Notes: a model not told the origin generated them from the sequence alone. Numbered from the stretch's first letter, positions 46,592-55,448 are shown. The stretch is 64,000 bases of DNA from Natronobacterium texcoconense (GCF_900104065.1 NZ_FNLC01000008.1:1-64000); one strand, 5' to 3'. Numbers and translations are program-made.

Positions 46592-47550
46592 GTGATCGAA
46601 TGTTACTCTCGACACACGGACTCACGAAGGAGTTCGGCGGAATCACCGCCGTCGACGGCGTCGAGTTCACTCTCGAGGAAGAGGAACTCTGCTCGGTCAT
46701 CGGCCCCAACGGTGCGGGGAAAACGACCTTCTTCAACCTGCTGACGGGCGTCCTCGAGCCGACACGGGGACGGATCGAGTTCCTTCCTAAATCCGCACGG
46801 CGCGAGGCTATCGCCGATGCCCTGGCGGAAGACGAGGAACTGGCAAGCAGGTTCGAGACCGAGGCGGAACTCGCCGGAGCGATCGAAGCCGGTGACGTCT
46901 CGAGCGACGTCGTCGATCCCTGGCTCGAACCGGTAGACGTCACCGGCGCTTCGCCCCACGAGACGGCGTTGCTGGGGATCCACCGCTCGTACCAGGTGAC
47001 GAATATTTTTCCAACCGTTTCGGTTCTCGAGAACGTCCGCATCGCTGTCCAGGCCCACCAGGGGAACGACTCCTGGCGGTTCTGGCGAAACGTCAACGCC
47101 TTCGACGACCACATAGCGGAGGCCGAGTCGATCTTGGAGCGGATCGGACTCCTCGAGTACGCCGACGAACCCGCCGAGAACCTCAGTCACGGCGAGAAAC
47201 GCAACCTCGAGATCGGCATCGCGCTGGCCGGCGACCCCGACGTATTGCTGCTCGACGAACCGACGGCAGGCGTCTCGAGCGAAGACGTCGATCGCGTGAC
47301 TGACATCATCGAAGACGTCGCCAGCGATCACGCCGTCATGCTGATCGAGCACAACATGGACGTCGTCATGGGGATCAGCGACCGGGTCGCGGTGCTCAAC
47401 CAGGGCGAACTCATCGCCCAGGGCGAACCCGAAGAGATCCGCCAGAGCGAGGCGGTCCAGCGGGCCTACCTCGGCGGCTACGAGGGCGACGGCTCCTCGA
47501 CTGCGGCCGCGACCGACGGCGGATCCGATCGGGAGGTGTCCGCGGGATGA
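46588..47550 (+). CDS. Liv-type ABC transporter ATPase (LivG-like) with insertion
   Basis: 320 residues, GTG start at 46588 overlapping the previous stop (GTGA). Walker A is GPNGAGKTT (39-47), the Q-loop Gln is 136, the signature LSHGEKRNLEIG and Walker B LLLDEPTAG follow, and HNMDVVMG gives the switch His. Between Walker A and the Q-loop there are ~90 residues where LivG normally has ~40: an acidic helical insertion at about 67-116. It also has a Ser/Thr-rich tail. It pairs with the next gene. Confidence 0.92.
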   Translation: MSDRMLLSTHGLTKEFGGITAVDGVEFTLEEEELCSVIGPNGAGKTTFFNLLTGVLEPTRGRIEFLPKSARREAIADALAEDEELASRFETEAELAGAIEAGDVSSDVVDPWLEPVDVTGASPHETALLGIHRSYQVTNIFPTVSVLENVRIAVQAHQGNDSWRFWRNVNAFDDHIAEAESILERIGLLEYADEPAENLSHGEKRNLEIGIALAGDPDVLLLDEPTAGVSSEDVDRVTDIIEDVASDHAVMLIEHNMDVVMGISDRVAVLNQGELIAQGEPEEIRQSEAVQRAYLGGYEGDGSSTAAATDGGSDREVSAG

Positions 47551-48251
47551 GCGATCCGTTGCTCGAACTCGAGGGTGTTCACACCTACTACGGCGAGAGC
47601 CACGTCCTCCAGGGCGTCGACCTCACGGTCGAGGAGGGCGAGATCGTCGCTCTGATCGGGCGCAACGGCGTCGGGAAGACGACGACGCTGCGATCGATCC
47701 TGCAACTGACGCCGCCTCGAGAGGGAAGCGTCCGGTTCCGAGGCGAGGATGTCACCGGCGAGAGCACCCACGAGGTCGCCGATCGTGGCATCGGCTGGGT
47801 GCCCGAGGAACGGCGGATGTTCGGCTACCTCACCGTCGAGGAGAACGTCCGCGTCTCCGTCGGTCCCGACCAGGAGTACGAGGCACTGCGGGAGTACGTC
47901 TTCGACCTGTTCCCCGACCTCGAAAAGTTTCGGGAGAAAGAGGCCCGGAACCTGAGCGGCGGGCAACAGCAGATGCTCGCGATCGCACGCGGCATGGTCG
48001 GCGACAACGACCTGCTGCTGGTCGACGAACCCAGCGAGGGACTCGCACCGATGATCGTCGACCAGGTCGTCGAGGCGCTCCGTGAGGCATCGGAGGAGAC
48101 GACGATGATCCTCGTCGAACAGAACTTCCCGCTGGCGATGGACCTCGCCGACAGGTTCTACCTGCTCGATCACGGCACCGTCGTCGAGTCGGGAACGACC
48201 GACGGCGTCACCGCCGACGACGAACGAATCCGGAGGTATCTGTCAGCATGA
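47547..48251 (+). CDS. Liv-type ABC transporter ATPase (LivF-like)
   Basis: 234 residues, the standard LivF size. Walker A GRNGVGKTTT, signature NLSGGQQQMLAIARGM, Walker B LLLVDEPSEGLAP and the switch His replaced by Gln in VEQNFPLAM, as is normal in LivF. Both its start and stop overlap neighbouring genes by four bases. Confidence 0.94.
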   Translation: MSDPLLELEGVHTYYGESHVLQGVDLTVEEGEIVALIGRNGVGKTTTLRSILQLTPPREGSVRFRGEDVTGESTHEVADRGIGWVPEERRMFGYLTVEENVRVSVGPDQEYEALREYVFDLFPDLEKFREKEARNLSGGQQQMLAIARGMVGDNDLLLVDEPSEGLAPMIVDQVVEALREASEETTMILVEQNFPLAMDLADRFYLLDHGTVVESGTTDGVTADDERIRRYLSA

Positions 48252-49273
48252 CCGGAAGCGTACTCCTCTCGGAAACACCGCTTCTCGTCGACGCTATTGG
48301 GCGGTTCGTCCAGCCCGACACCATCGCACGCATCCTCATCGAAGGACTCGGAAAGGCGGCGATCTACTTCATCATCGCCGTCGGCCTGACGCTCGTGTTC
48401 GGACTCATGGGCGTGCTCAACTTCGCCCACGGCGCGTTCGCGATGCTCGGCGCGTACGTCGGCGGCGTCCTGATGGTGCTCGCCGTCTCGAGCGGTACCG
48501 GTCCGTTCGCGCGGGTCGCGTTCTTCGTCGTCGTCGCAGCCGTCGTCTTCGCGCTCGTGACGGTCGTCGGCAGCGCGCTCGAGATCGGGCTCGTCCGGCC
48601 GATCTACGACCGGACGCCGATGTACCAGATCCTGCTGACGTTCGGCGTCGGACTCATTCTGGAGGAGGGTGCACGGATCGTCACCTCCGCCCAGGGTATC
48701 CAGCCCGAACCGACCTGGACGGGTGCGGCGGCGACGATCCCGAGCGCACTCGAGTCGTTTTACTCGATTCTGGGTGCGAGCATCCGTGGATTCTACATGT
48801 TCGCGATCGTCGCCGGCGTCGTCGTCGCGACGGCGGTCTGGCTGTTCCTCAACCGGACGCTGTACGGCCTCTACATCCGGGCCGGCAGCGAGGACTCCGA
48901 GATGGTCGAGGCGCTCGGGATCGACGTCCGGAAGGCGTTCACCGTCGTCTTCGGGCTCGGAACCGGGCTCGCGGCCGTCGGCGGCGTCTTCCTCATGTGG
49001 GACCCTACGTGGGGGCCGAGCGTCCTGCTGAACATCGACGTGTTGCTGTACGCGTTCGTCGTGGTCGTCATCGGCGGCCTCGGCTCGTTCAAGGGGACCC
49101 TCGCTGCCGCAGTGATCGTCGGCATCGCCGACTCGTTCACGACGTGGCTGTTCAACACGGGCATCGTCGCCTTCCCGGGCTTGCCCGAAGTGACCGTCTT
49201 CGCCCTGCTGGTGATCGCACTGATCGTGCGTCCACAGGGACTGTACGGCGTCGAGGAGGTGGGTGGCCATTAG
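48248..49273 (+). CDS. Liv-type ABC transporter permease (LivH-like)
   Basis: 341 residues, about eight helices. Family markers: YFIIAVGLTLVFGLMGVLNFAHGAF and, near the end, EALGIDVRKAFTVVFGLGTGLAAVGG, the EAA-like coupling loop. The start overlaps livF (ATGA). Confidence 0.93.
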   Translation: MTGSVLLSETPLLVDAIGRFVQPDTIARILIEGLGKAAIYFIIAVGLTLVFGLMGVLNFAHGAFAMLGAYVGGVLMVLAVSSGTGPFARVAFFVVVAAVVFALVTVVGSALEIGLVRPIYDRTPMYQILLTFGVGLILEEGARIVTSAQGIQPEPTWTGAAATIPSALESFYSILGASIRGFYMFAIVAGVVVATAVWLFLNRTLYGLYIRAGSEDSEMVEALGIDVRKAFTVVFGLGTGLAAVGGVFLMWDPTWGPSVLLNIDVLLYAFVVVVIGGLGSFKGTLAAAVIVGIADSFTTWLFNTGIVAFPGLPEVTVFALLVIALIVRPQGLYGVEEVGGH

Positions 49274-50666
49274 CCCGAATCGTGACGAACGCGGGCGGGA
49301 CGCCGTCTCGCCCGCGAGCGACGGCGGCACCGAATCCGCCTCGGCGAGCACCGACGGCGAGGAGGTCGCCGAAGGGTCGGCGTTCGCGAACCTGCTCGAG
49401 GACGGAAGCTGGGTTCGTCAGTATCTGCGCGACCACACGGCCCACGCGCTCGTCGTCGCGTTCTTCGTGATCTACCCGCCGCTGTACGGTGTCCTGTTGC
49501 GGCTCCCGGGGATCGACCTCGGGGTCGTTTCGTTCGCTCCGGCTGCCTTCTTCGACGCCTTCCTCCCGGGGACGACGTTCCTGATCGCAATGTTGTTCCT
49601 CGGACTGTTCGCGATGAGTTTCGACTTCATCAGCGGCTACACGGGCTACCTCTCGTTCGGCCACGCCGCGTTCTACGGTATCGGGGCGTATTTCATCGTC
49701 CTCGCGGCGAACGGACAGATTCCGGGAATCCCGGGGGGAACGCCCTTCATGATCACGATGATCATCGGTGGGATTCTCGCCGCCATCGCTGCGCTCGCGA
49801 TCGGTGCGGTCTCCTTCCGGCTGACCGGCGTCTACTTCGCGATGATCACGCTCGGGTTCGCCCAGGTGCTGTACGAACTCATCCGCAACTGGGGCTACGT
49901 CGCGTCGAACCCACAGGAGGGGCCGAACATCGGCGGACCGACGCCCGAAATCGGCGTCCCGTTCGTCGACTCGCTGTCCGTGGCGCTCGGTCGGCTCGCC
50001 GGCGACAGCTTCGAGAACGTCCTCGGACTGGGGATCGATGTCTCGGCGACGCTGACCTCCTACTACGCGATCGGGCTGATCGTCCTCCTCTGTTACTTCG
50101 CGATGCAGCGGATCATCCACTCGCCGTTCGGCCGGGTGATGATCGCCATCCGCGAGAACGAGGAACGCGCCAGAGCCGTCGGCTACAACGTATTCTGGTA
50201 CAAGATGGGTGCCTTCGCCTTCAGCGCCTTCTTCGCCGCGATTGCCGGCGCACTGTTCGCCGCCTTCCGCGGTTCGGCGTCGCCCGACAACACGTTCTAC
50301 TTCCTCGTCACCGCAGACGCCCTGATCGTCGCGATCATCGGCGGTCTCGGGACGCTTGCCGGACCGTTCTTCGGCTCGGCGTTCTTCGAGTGGCTCGAGG
50401 ACGTCCTCTCCTCGGAACAGGGCGGGCTCGCCCCGTACCTCCGGGAGGGACTCCCCGAGAGCGTGTTACAGGCCGACGTCGGCGGCATCACCTTCCTCGA
50501 GGTAATCAACGCCGTCGTCGACGGGCGTAGCCAGCTGTACCTGGGTATCGTCTTCGTGTTGTTCGTGCTGTTCGTCCCCAACGGGCTGCTCGGGTCGATC
50601 CGCGATCGGCTCGGCGGCACCGTTGCGAAACGATTCCCCGACTACCTCGATCGATACCGACGATGA
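49263..50666 (+). CDS. Liv-type ABC transporter permease (LivM-like)
   Basis: 467 residues, GTG start inside the livH end. A hydrophilic N-terminal tail of ~60 residues, rich in Asp, Glu and Ser, precedes the helices; LivM proteins often have extra N-terminal sequence. Markers: GYTGYLSFGHAAFYGIGAY and RENEERARAVGYNVFWYKMGAFAFSAFFAAIAGAL. It completes the transporter. Confidence 0.92.
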   Translation: MAISPNRDERGRDAVSPASDGGTESASASTDGEEVAEGSAFANLLEDGSWVRQYLRDHTAHALVVAFFVIYPPLYGVLLRLPGIDLGVVSFAPAAFFDAFLPGTTFLIAMLFLGLFAMSFDFISGYTGYLSFGHAAFYGIGAYFIVLAANGQIPGIPGGTPFMITMIIGGILAAIAALAIGAVSFRLTGVYFAMITLGFAQVLYELIRNWGYVASNPQEGPNIGGPTPEIGVPFVDSLSVALGRLAGDSFENVLGLGIDVSATLTSYYAIGLIVLLCYFAMQRIIHSPFGRVMIAIRENEERARAVGYNVFWYKMGAFAFSAFFAAIAGALFAAFRGSASPDNTFYFLVTADALIVAIIGGLGTLAGPFFGSAFFEWLEDVLSSEQGGLAPYLREGLPESVLQADVGGITFLEVINAVVDGRSQLYLGIVFVLFVLFVPNGLLGSIRDRLGGTVAKRFPDYLDRYRR

Positions 50667-52132
50667 CGCTCTCGATTCACCGACGCGCAAACCACTACGG
50701 GTCGCGTCTCGCCGTCGCCGACTACGACGGCGACGAGCGACGGGAGTACGACTACGACGACCTCGCGGCGATGGCCGACGAGTACGCACGCCGGCTGGCC
50801 GACCACGGCGTCGGTCCCGGCGACCCGGTCTGTGTACTCTCGCGGAACCGGCCCGAACTGCTCGGGCTGTTCTTCGCCGCCGTCGAAACGGGGGCGATCC
50901 TCGCGCCGATCTCCCAGCGGCTCCCCGCCGAGACCGTCGAAACCCTGCGCGAACGGATCGATCCGGCACTCACGCTGTGCGAAGAGCGGTTCGAGGAACT
51001 GGCACCCGACGCGACGACCCTCGAGTCGTTCACCGCGGGCGAACCGGAGACGACCGAGGTCGAGCGAAACCCGCCGGAGCGCGACGACGACCGGCCCGTA
51101 CTCTACCTGCACACCGGTGGAACGACCGGCGTCCCAAAGGTGGTCGTCCTCCCGGCACGCCAGCTCGAGTGGAACTGCATCACCGAAGTGTCGGCCTGGG
51201 GACTGGGCAAGGAGGACGTCTCGGCGACCCTGCTGCCGCTCTTTCACACCGGCGGCTGGAACCTGCTGACGCTGCCGACGCTGTACGCCGGCGGCCGTAT
51301 CGTCCTCCACCGGGAGTTCGATCCCGTCTCGGCTCTCGAGTCGATCGAAGCGGAGGGCGTGACGCGAGTGTTCGCCGTCGCCGCTATCTTCCAGGCGATG
51401 GCAGCGGCCGATCGGTTCGACGAGACCGACTTCTCGACCGTCGAGTGGTTCATGAGTGGCGGCGGCCCCACGCCGACCGCCGTGATGGAAGCGTACCGGG
51501 AGCGCGGCCAGCGGTTCACCCAGGGGTACGGGCTGACCGAAGGCGGCCCGAACAACCTCTACTTCGACCCCTCACGGTCAGACACCGAAAAGGCCGCCGA
51601 GAGCGTCGGCAGGCCGTTCCCCGACTGCTCGGCTCGCGTCGTCGACGAGGACGGCAACCCGCTTCCCGACGGCGAGACCGGCGAACTCGAGCTCTCGGGA
51701 CCGGTGACGGCCGCGGGCTACCTCGGGACGGAGGACGGCACCTTCGAGGGGCAGTGGGTCTCGACCGGCGACCTCGCGAGACGTGACGAGGACGGTGACT
51801 ACTACATCACCGGCCGGACGGACAACATGTTCGTCAGCGGCGGCGAGAACGTCTACCCCGAGGAAATCGAATCGGCGCTCGACCGCCGGGACGACGTCGA
51901 CGCCGTCGGCGTCGTCGGGATTCCCCACGACCGGTGGGGAACCGTCCCGAAGGCCGTCGTCGAAGGAGATGATCTCGAGGCCGACGACCTCGAGGCCTAC
52001 TGCCGGGAACACCTCGCCGGCTACGAGGTGCCCGAGGCGTTCGAATTCGTCGACGAACTCCCGCGGAGCGGCCCCGGGAAGATCGACCGCGAGGCGCTCG
52101 AGACGGAGTTCGGTGCGGGTGAGAACGCGTGA
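50663..52132 (+). CDS. AMP-forming acyl-CoA ligase (second of two)
   Basis: 489 residues, ATG overlapping the livM stop (ATGA). Motifs: HTGGTTGVPKVVV, YGLTEGGPNN, STGDLARRDEDGDYYITGR and the catalytic Lys in SGPGKIDREAL. Tight coupling to the transporter suggests it traps the imported acid as a CoA thioester. Confidence 0.93.
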   Translation: MTLSIHRRANHYGSRLAVADYDGDERREYDYDDLAAMADEYARRLADHGVGPGDPVCVLSRNRPELLGLFFAAVETGAILAPISQRLPAETVETLRERIDPALTLCEERFEELAPDATTLESFTAGEPETTEVERNPPERDDDRPVLYLHTGGTTGVPKVVVLPARQLEWNCITEVSAWGLGKEDVSATLLPLFHTGGWNLLTLPTLYAGGRIVLHREFDPVSALESIEAEGVTRVFAVAAIFQAMAAADRFDETDFSTVEWFMSGGGPTPTAVMEAYRERGQRFTQGYGLTEGGPNNLYFDPSRSDTEKAAESVGRPFPDCSARVVDEDGNPLPDGETGELELSGPVTAAGYLGTEDGTFEGQWVSTGDLARRDEDGDYYITGRTDNMFVSGGENVYPEEIESALDRRDDVDAVGVVGIPHDRWGTVPKAVVEGDDLEADDLEAYCREHLAGYEVPEAFEFVDELPRSGPGKIDREALETEFGAGENA

Positions 52133-52148
52133 TTGCGGGGTGGTTCCG

Positions 52149-53171
52149 ATGACGACCGTCGGACTCACCGGCTACGGACGGTACTTCCCCGACGAGACGA
52201 TAACGGGGGAAGAGATCGCCGAGGAGAACGGCATTCCCGAGGAGGTGGTCCGCGAGAAGATGGGGATCACGGAGAAGCACGTCTGTCCGCCGGACGAAGA
52301 CCACGTCACGGATATGTGCGTCGCAGCCGCCGAAGACGCGCTCGCGGATGCCGAAATCGGGGCCGAGGAACTCGATCTCGTACTCTACCACGGTAGCGAG
52401 TACAAGGACTACGTCGTCTGGTCGGCCGCCGCGAACGTCGTCGAGCGACTCGGGGCCGAGACCGCCTACGCCACGGAGAGCCACACGCTCTGTGCGAGCG
52501 CGCCGATCGCCGTCCGCCAGGCCAAAGCACAGTTACAGGTCGACCACGTCGACGCCGCCCTGCTCGTCGCCGCGAGCCGCGAAGAAGACCTGATCGACTA
52601 CGGGAACGACCGCTCTTCCTTCATGTTCAACTTCGGCTCCGGTGCCAGCGCGATGGTGCTCGAGTCCGATCCGGGCGAGCGTTGTCGGGCGACCGTCCAC
52701 GAGAGCGCCGCCGTCACCGACGGCTCGTTCTCCGAGGACGTGATCATGCCCGCCGGCGGCTCGCTCGAGCCCCCGAGCGAGGAGACGGTTGCCGAGCGCC
52801 GCCACTACCTCGACGTCCCCGATCCGGACGGGATGAAAGAACGGCTCGAGCCCGTCTCCCTGCCGAACTACCTCGAGGTGGTCGATACGGCGCTCGAGCG
52901 ATCGGGACGGACCCGGGCGGACGTCGACTTCGTCTCGATCACCCACATGAAGCGGTCGTTCCACGACCTCGTCTTCGAGGAACTCGGGCTCGATCCCGCG
53001 ACCGACGGCTACTACCTGGACGAGTACGGCCACGTACAAAGCGCCGACCAGATCATCGCGCTCGAAAAGGGCCGACAGGCCGGCCTGCTCGAGGCTGGCG
53101 ATCTGGTCTGTTTCCTGGCGGCCGGGACCGGATACACCTGGTCGGCGACGGTGCTAACCTGGCAGGGCTAA
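52149..53171 (+). CDS. KAS III/HMG-CoA-synthase-like condensing enzyme
   Basis: 340 residues. Thiolase-fold enzymes of this kind condense acyl-CoA or acyl-ACP units. The nucleophile is probably Cys115 (SHTLCASAPIAV). His266 (SITHMKRSFHD) sits where KAS III has the HQAN His, and His295 (DEYGHVQSAD) sits where KAS III has the Asn of YGNTS. It therefore has a Cys-His-His set instead of Cys-His-Asn. It could be a ketoacyl synthase, a thioester transferase or a diverged HMG-CoA-synthase-type protein. It starts 16 bases after the ligase and should be in the same operon. Confidence 0.85.
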   Translation: MTTVGLTGYGRYFPDETITGEEIAEENGIPEEVVREKMGITEKHVCPPDEDHVTDMCVAAAEDALADAEIGAEELDLVLYHGSEYKDYVVWSAAANVVERLGAETAYATESHTLCASAPIAVRQAKAQLQVDHVDAALLVAASREEDLIDYGNDRSSFMFNFGSGASAMVLESDPGERCRATVHESAAVTDGSFSEDVIMPAGGSLEPPSEETVAERRHYLDVPDPDGMKERLEPVSLPNYLEVVDTALERSGRTRADVDFVSITHMKRSFHDLVFEELGLDPATDGYYLDEYGHVQSADQIIALEKGRQAGLLEAGDLVCFLAAGTGYTWSATVLTWQG

Positions 53172-53419
53172 TCCCGGCAGTCCTCGAAGTGGTCCACGCA
53201 GAGGACCTCGAACACCGTCCCGTCCGATTCGACGTCGCCACGGGCCGTTTTCTTGAGCAGCGTGATGCCGTACTCGACCTGCTCGTCACACTCGATGCAG
53301 TCGCTGGGCTCGCCCTCAGTTCCCTTCGTCTTCGAACCCTCGGATCGAATCTCGGCACAGTCCCGACAGAGCCACCACTTGTTGTCGGTGTTCTCGAGTT
53401 CGAAGAGTCGATAGGCCAT
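53168..53419 (-). CDS. Small zinc-ribbon protein
   Basis: 83 residues with CRDC (near 18-21) and CIEC (near 40-43), a rubredoxin-like zinc knuckle pair. The stop overlaps the condensing-enzyme stop by four bases tail to tail. The start is 9 bases from a large palindrome (53429-53509), which occupies the place where its promoter would be. Function unknown. Confidence 0.7.
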   Translation of the reverse strand: MAYRLFELENTDNKWWLCRDCAEIRSEGSKTKGTEGEPSDCIECDEQVEYGITLLKKTARGDVESDGTVFEVLCVDHFEDCRD

Positions 53420-53428
53420 TTTCGGCTG

Positions 53429-53509
53429 ATACGGTCTGCTGTAACGATTACCGGCGCAACCGCACGATGATTCGCGGTTGCGCCGTCAATGACTTACAGC
53501 AGTCCGTAT
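53429..53509. repeat. 81-base near-perfect palindrome
   Basis: The left arm begins ATACGGTCTGCTGTAA and ends GGCGCAACCGC; the right arm is its reverse complement with a few changes (ending in CAGCAGTCCGTAT). The loop is about ten bases (ACGATGATTC). It is different in sequence from the 86-base element at 9607 and 60245 but has the same all-hairpin design. Confidence 0.75.
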
Positions 53510-53628
53510 GACTGAACTCGACCGGCGTCGAACAGAAGACGCAGTTCATACTAGCATCGGGCACGAGCGGGCTTGTCAGCATCTGGCACGAGAGTGCATG
53601 GCGCTCGAGGTGGGTGTGAAACGACACG

Positions 53629-53635
53629 CTTAAAC
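53629..53635 (+). promoter_or_regulatory. Promoter of tRNA-Pro
   Basis: CTTAAAC lies 26-32 bases before the tRNA, fitting a TATA box. Confidence 0.45.
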
Positions 53636-53660
53636 GGCAGACGGCCATCGTATCACGTGC

Positions 53661-53731
53661 GGGACCGTGGGGTAGTGGTATCCTCTGCGGATGGGGTCCG
53701 TAGGACCCGAGTTCAATTCTCGGCGGTCCCA
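53661..53731 (+). tRNA. tRNA-Pro(GGG)
   Basis: A complete cloverleaf without intron. The acceptor stem GGGACCG pairs with CGGTCCC before discriminator A53731. The T stem is CCGAG/CTCGG around TTCAATT. The anticodon stem TGCGG/CCGTA encloses ATGGGGT, giving anticodon GGG (codon CCC). No CCA is encoded. Its 3' end is repeated just downstream, as is common for integration targets. Confidence 0.93.
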
Positions 53732-54030
53732 TTTTCTGTCGCGAACGAACTCGTGAGCGACAGAAACGTGAAGAGCCGAGATTGAACATGCAAGACGCAG
53801 CCCTCGAGCGATCGAAGGGAGCGAGTCGGAACGTCTTGCACCTGTTCAATTCTCGGCGGTCCCACTTCTTCGACGTTGTGAGCGAGGGAGCGACGCGACC
53901 GTAGCGACGCGAGGAGAAGACGTGGGACCACGAGGTATCTCCTTGTGATACCTCGACGGTCCCACTTTTACGAAGTAAAATGGGACGAGGGAGCAGCTTT
54001 GCTGCGACCGTGGTCCCACTTTTTGTGAAG
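53711..54030. repeat. Tandem tRNA-derived palindromes (decayed att sites)
   Basis: The last 21 bases of the tRNA (53711-53731) recur exactly at 53844-53864. An inverted copy with one base missing (GCCGAGATTGAAC, 53774-53786) pairs with it, making a stem of about 24 bases. Further palindromes follow: GGGACC-CGAGGTATC...GATACCTCG-GGTCCC (53924-53964), TCCCACTTTTAC/GTAAAATGGGA (53960-53985) and a last TCCCACTTTTTGTGAA (54014-54029). All look like variants of the tRNA 3' end with its downstream T-run, left by repeated insertion events. Confidence 0.7.
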
Positions 54031-54712
54031 CAACAATGAGATCTATATCGCCGACCATCGCTTCGACACCGTTGCTCGAGACGAGCCCGTAGAACGCTAC
54101 GAGGATCCAACGCCTCGGCTCGAGGCGGAGACCGACCACCTGTTGATGACGACGCTGCGGGACATGGGCGAGACCGCCCGCGGCGTGACGGAGACGGTTG
54201 CGACCAATGGCGGTGCAACAGTGGACGGCCTTGCCGACGAGCTAGGGAAGCATCCCGCGACGATCTACCGGGCGATCAAAGACCTGGACGAGATCCTCGA
54301 GCTGGACCAGGGCGAGATCTCGTTCCGCGCCCGGAAGTACCAGGAGGAACTTCGTGCGCTCGTCGAGTCGGCCGAGTACGCCATCGAGAGTTACGCCGAC
54401 CGAATCCAGCACGTGATGGGGTTAGCGGACCATATCGCCGAATCGTCACCGTTCCAGAAGTGGCTGGCTGAGAACGGGGCCGAGGTCATCTACGACGAAA
54501 ACGGCGAACCCCGACGGGTGCGAATCGACGTGATCCTATCCGAGCTGAAGTCGAGTAGCTTCGAGAACGTCCAGACGGTCGCGGCCGAAGCCCTCGAGAA
54601 GTGGCGGAAGTCGGGCAACGATCCGGCGGTACTCCGGCGGGCCGAGCTGTCTTGGAAGACTCCCGGCGGCGGGACTGAAGTCGGATTCGTTGGCGCGGTC
54701 GCGGACCGCTGA
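54029..54712 (+). pseudogene. 5'-truncated DNA-binding protein gene
   Basis: The reading frame is open from 54029, immediately after a TGA and the last tRNA-derived repeat, without any ATG until TTG 54143/ATG 54146. The protein continues smoothly upstream of that ATG (IYIADHRFDTVARDEPVERY), so its real start seems lost at the junction. It contains a helix-turn-helix (ATVDGLADELGKHPATIYRA, then IKDLDEILEL) and a helical C-terminus. Relatives in haloarchaeal plasmids and proviruses are larger. A shortened protein of 188 residues from 54146 may still be made. Confidence 0.65.
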
Positions 54713-55030
54713 ACTGAACTGGATAGTGGCAACACTATCCCGCACCCTCTTTTCTGCAACCCTGATTGTACTCTTCGGGTGATTGTTCAACTCTGGTTGT
54801 AGTCTCGCCCGTGCCGGGCGGGTTGACGGCGCGATCACGCCGCGACGGCTGCGGGTCGGTTTCGCGCTTCGCGCGAAACGCCCCTTGCCGGGTGTCGCCA
54901 AGGCGACAGCGCCAAAAAATTACAGCGCCCCACCCCCGCCTTCGCAGATCTCCAGTTGAAGCACATGAAACAGAGGTGGTTTATATATTTCCACCAGCGG
55001 TTCTTTTAGCGATCATGCTGAAAATCAGGT
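54713..55030. other. Gene-free stretch with a strong hairpin
   Basis: A perfect 9-base stem GTTTCGCGC/GCGCGAAAC with a TTC loop is at 54859-54879, followed by a GTGTCGCC/GGCGACAGC stem. GC content then falls sharply, and TTTATATATTT near 54978 looks like a promoter for the next gene. Confidence 0.5.
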
Positions 55031-55252
55031 ATGGCTACTACTGTTCGTTGGGTGTGGATCGGGCTAGGATTCATCTGTGCCGTTATTCTTGGTAACATAA
55101 TATTCAATGAGTTCACAGCTTTGATGGAACCATCGGGTTTATCCGGAATTGTATTGTTTCTGGTTGATTATTTCTGGATATTCGCTATTTTTCTGGCTAT
55201 ATGTGGCCTGTTATTCCAGTATTACTTTGGTTGGAGTTTTGATGCCAGATAA
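55031..55252 (+). CDS. Small membrane protein, two helices
   Basis: 73 residues with hydrophobic segments at about 6-27 and 37-64. AT-rich compared with the chromosome, as is the neighbourhood. A TATA-like TTTATATATTT lies ~50 bases upstream. No family is recognised; small membrane proteins of this kind are usual in integrated elements. Confidence 0.55.
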   Translation: MATTVRWVWIGLGFICAVILGNIIFNEFTALMEPSGLSGIVLFLVDYFWIFAIFLAICGLLFQYYFGWSFDAR

Positions 55253-55448
55253 AGCCCTTAAGGGGACAGGGCAATTGCGGTGCGTGCAGAGCGCGCCGCT
55301 CTAGCACAAAGACGAACCGGCCGATTCGGGAGCGTATACCGGCGCTGCTCCGCTGATAGGATGGGATACGACCTCGGTAAGCCGTCTTGCCGGATCTGCC
55401 TAGAAGCGGCCCGCACGTTTAAACAGTAAAATGGGTCCAACCACGGTG

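Noticed and set aside
42522-53171. Reading the Liv transporter as a plain branched-chain amino-acid system
   Set aside because: Family similarity alone does not fix the substrate, and the coupled CoA ligase and condensing enzyme argue for an organic acid.
53448-54218. 256-codon minus-strand frame through tRNA-Pro and the palindromes
   Set aside because: Runs antisense through a tRNA and repeats; cannot be a gene.
54859-54879. GC-rich perfect hairpin as a terminator
   Set aside because: No T-run follows and it lies ~150 bases after the nearest stop; function left open.
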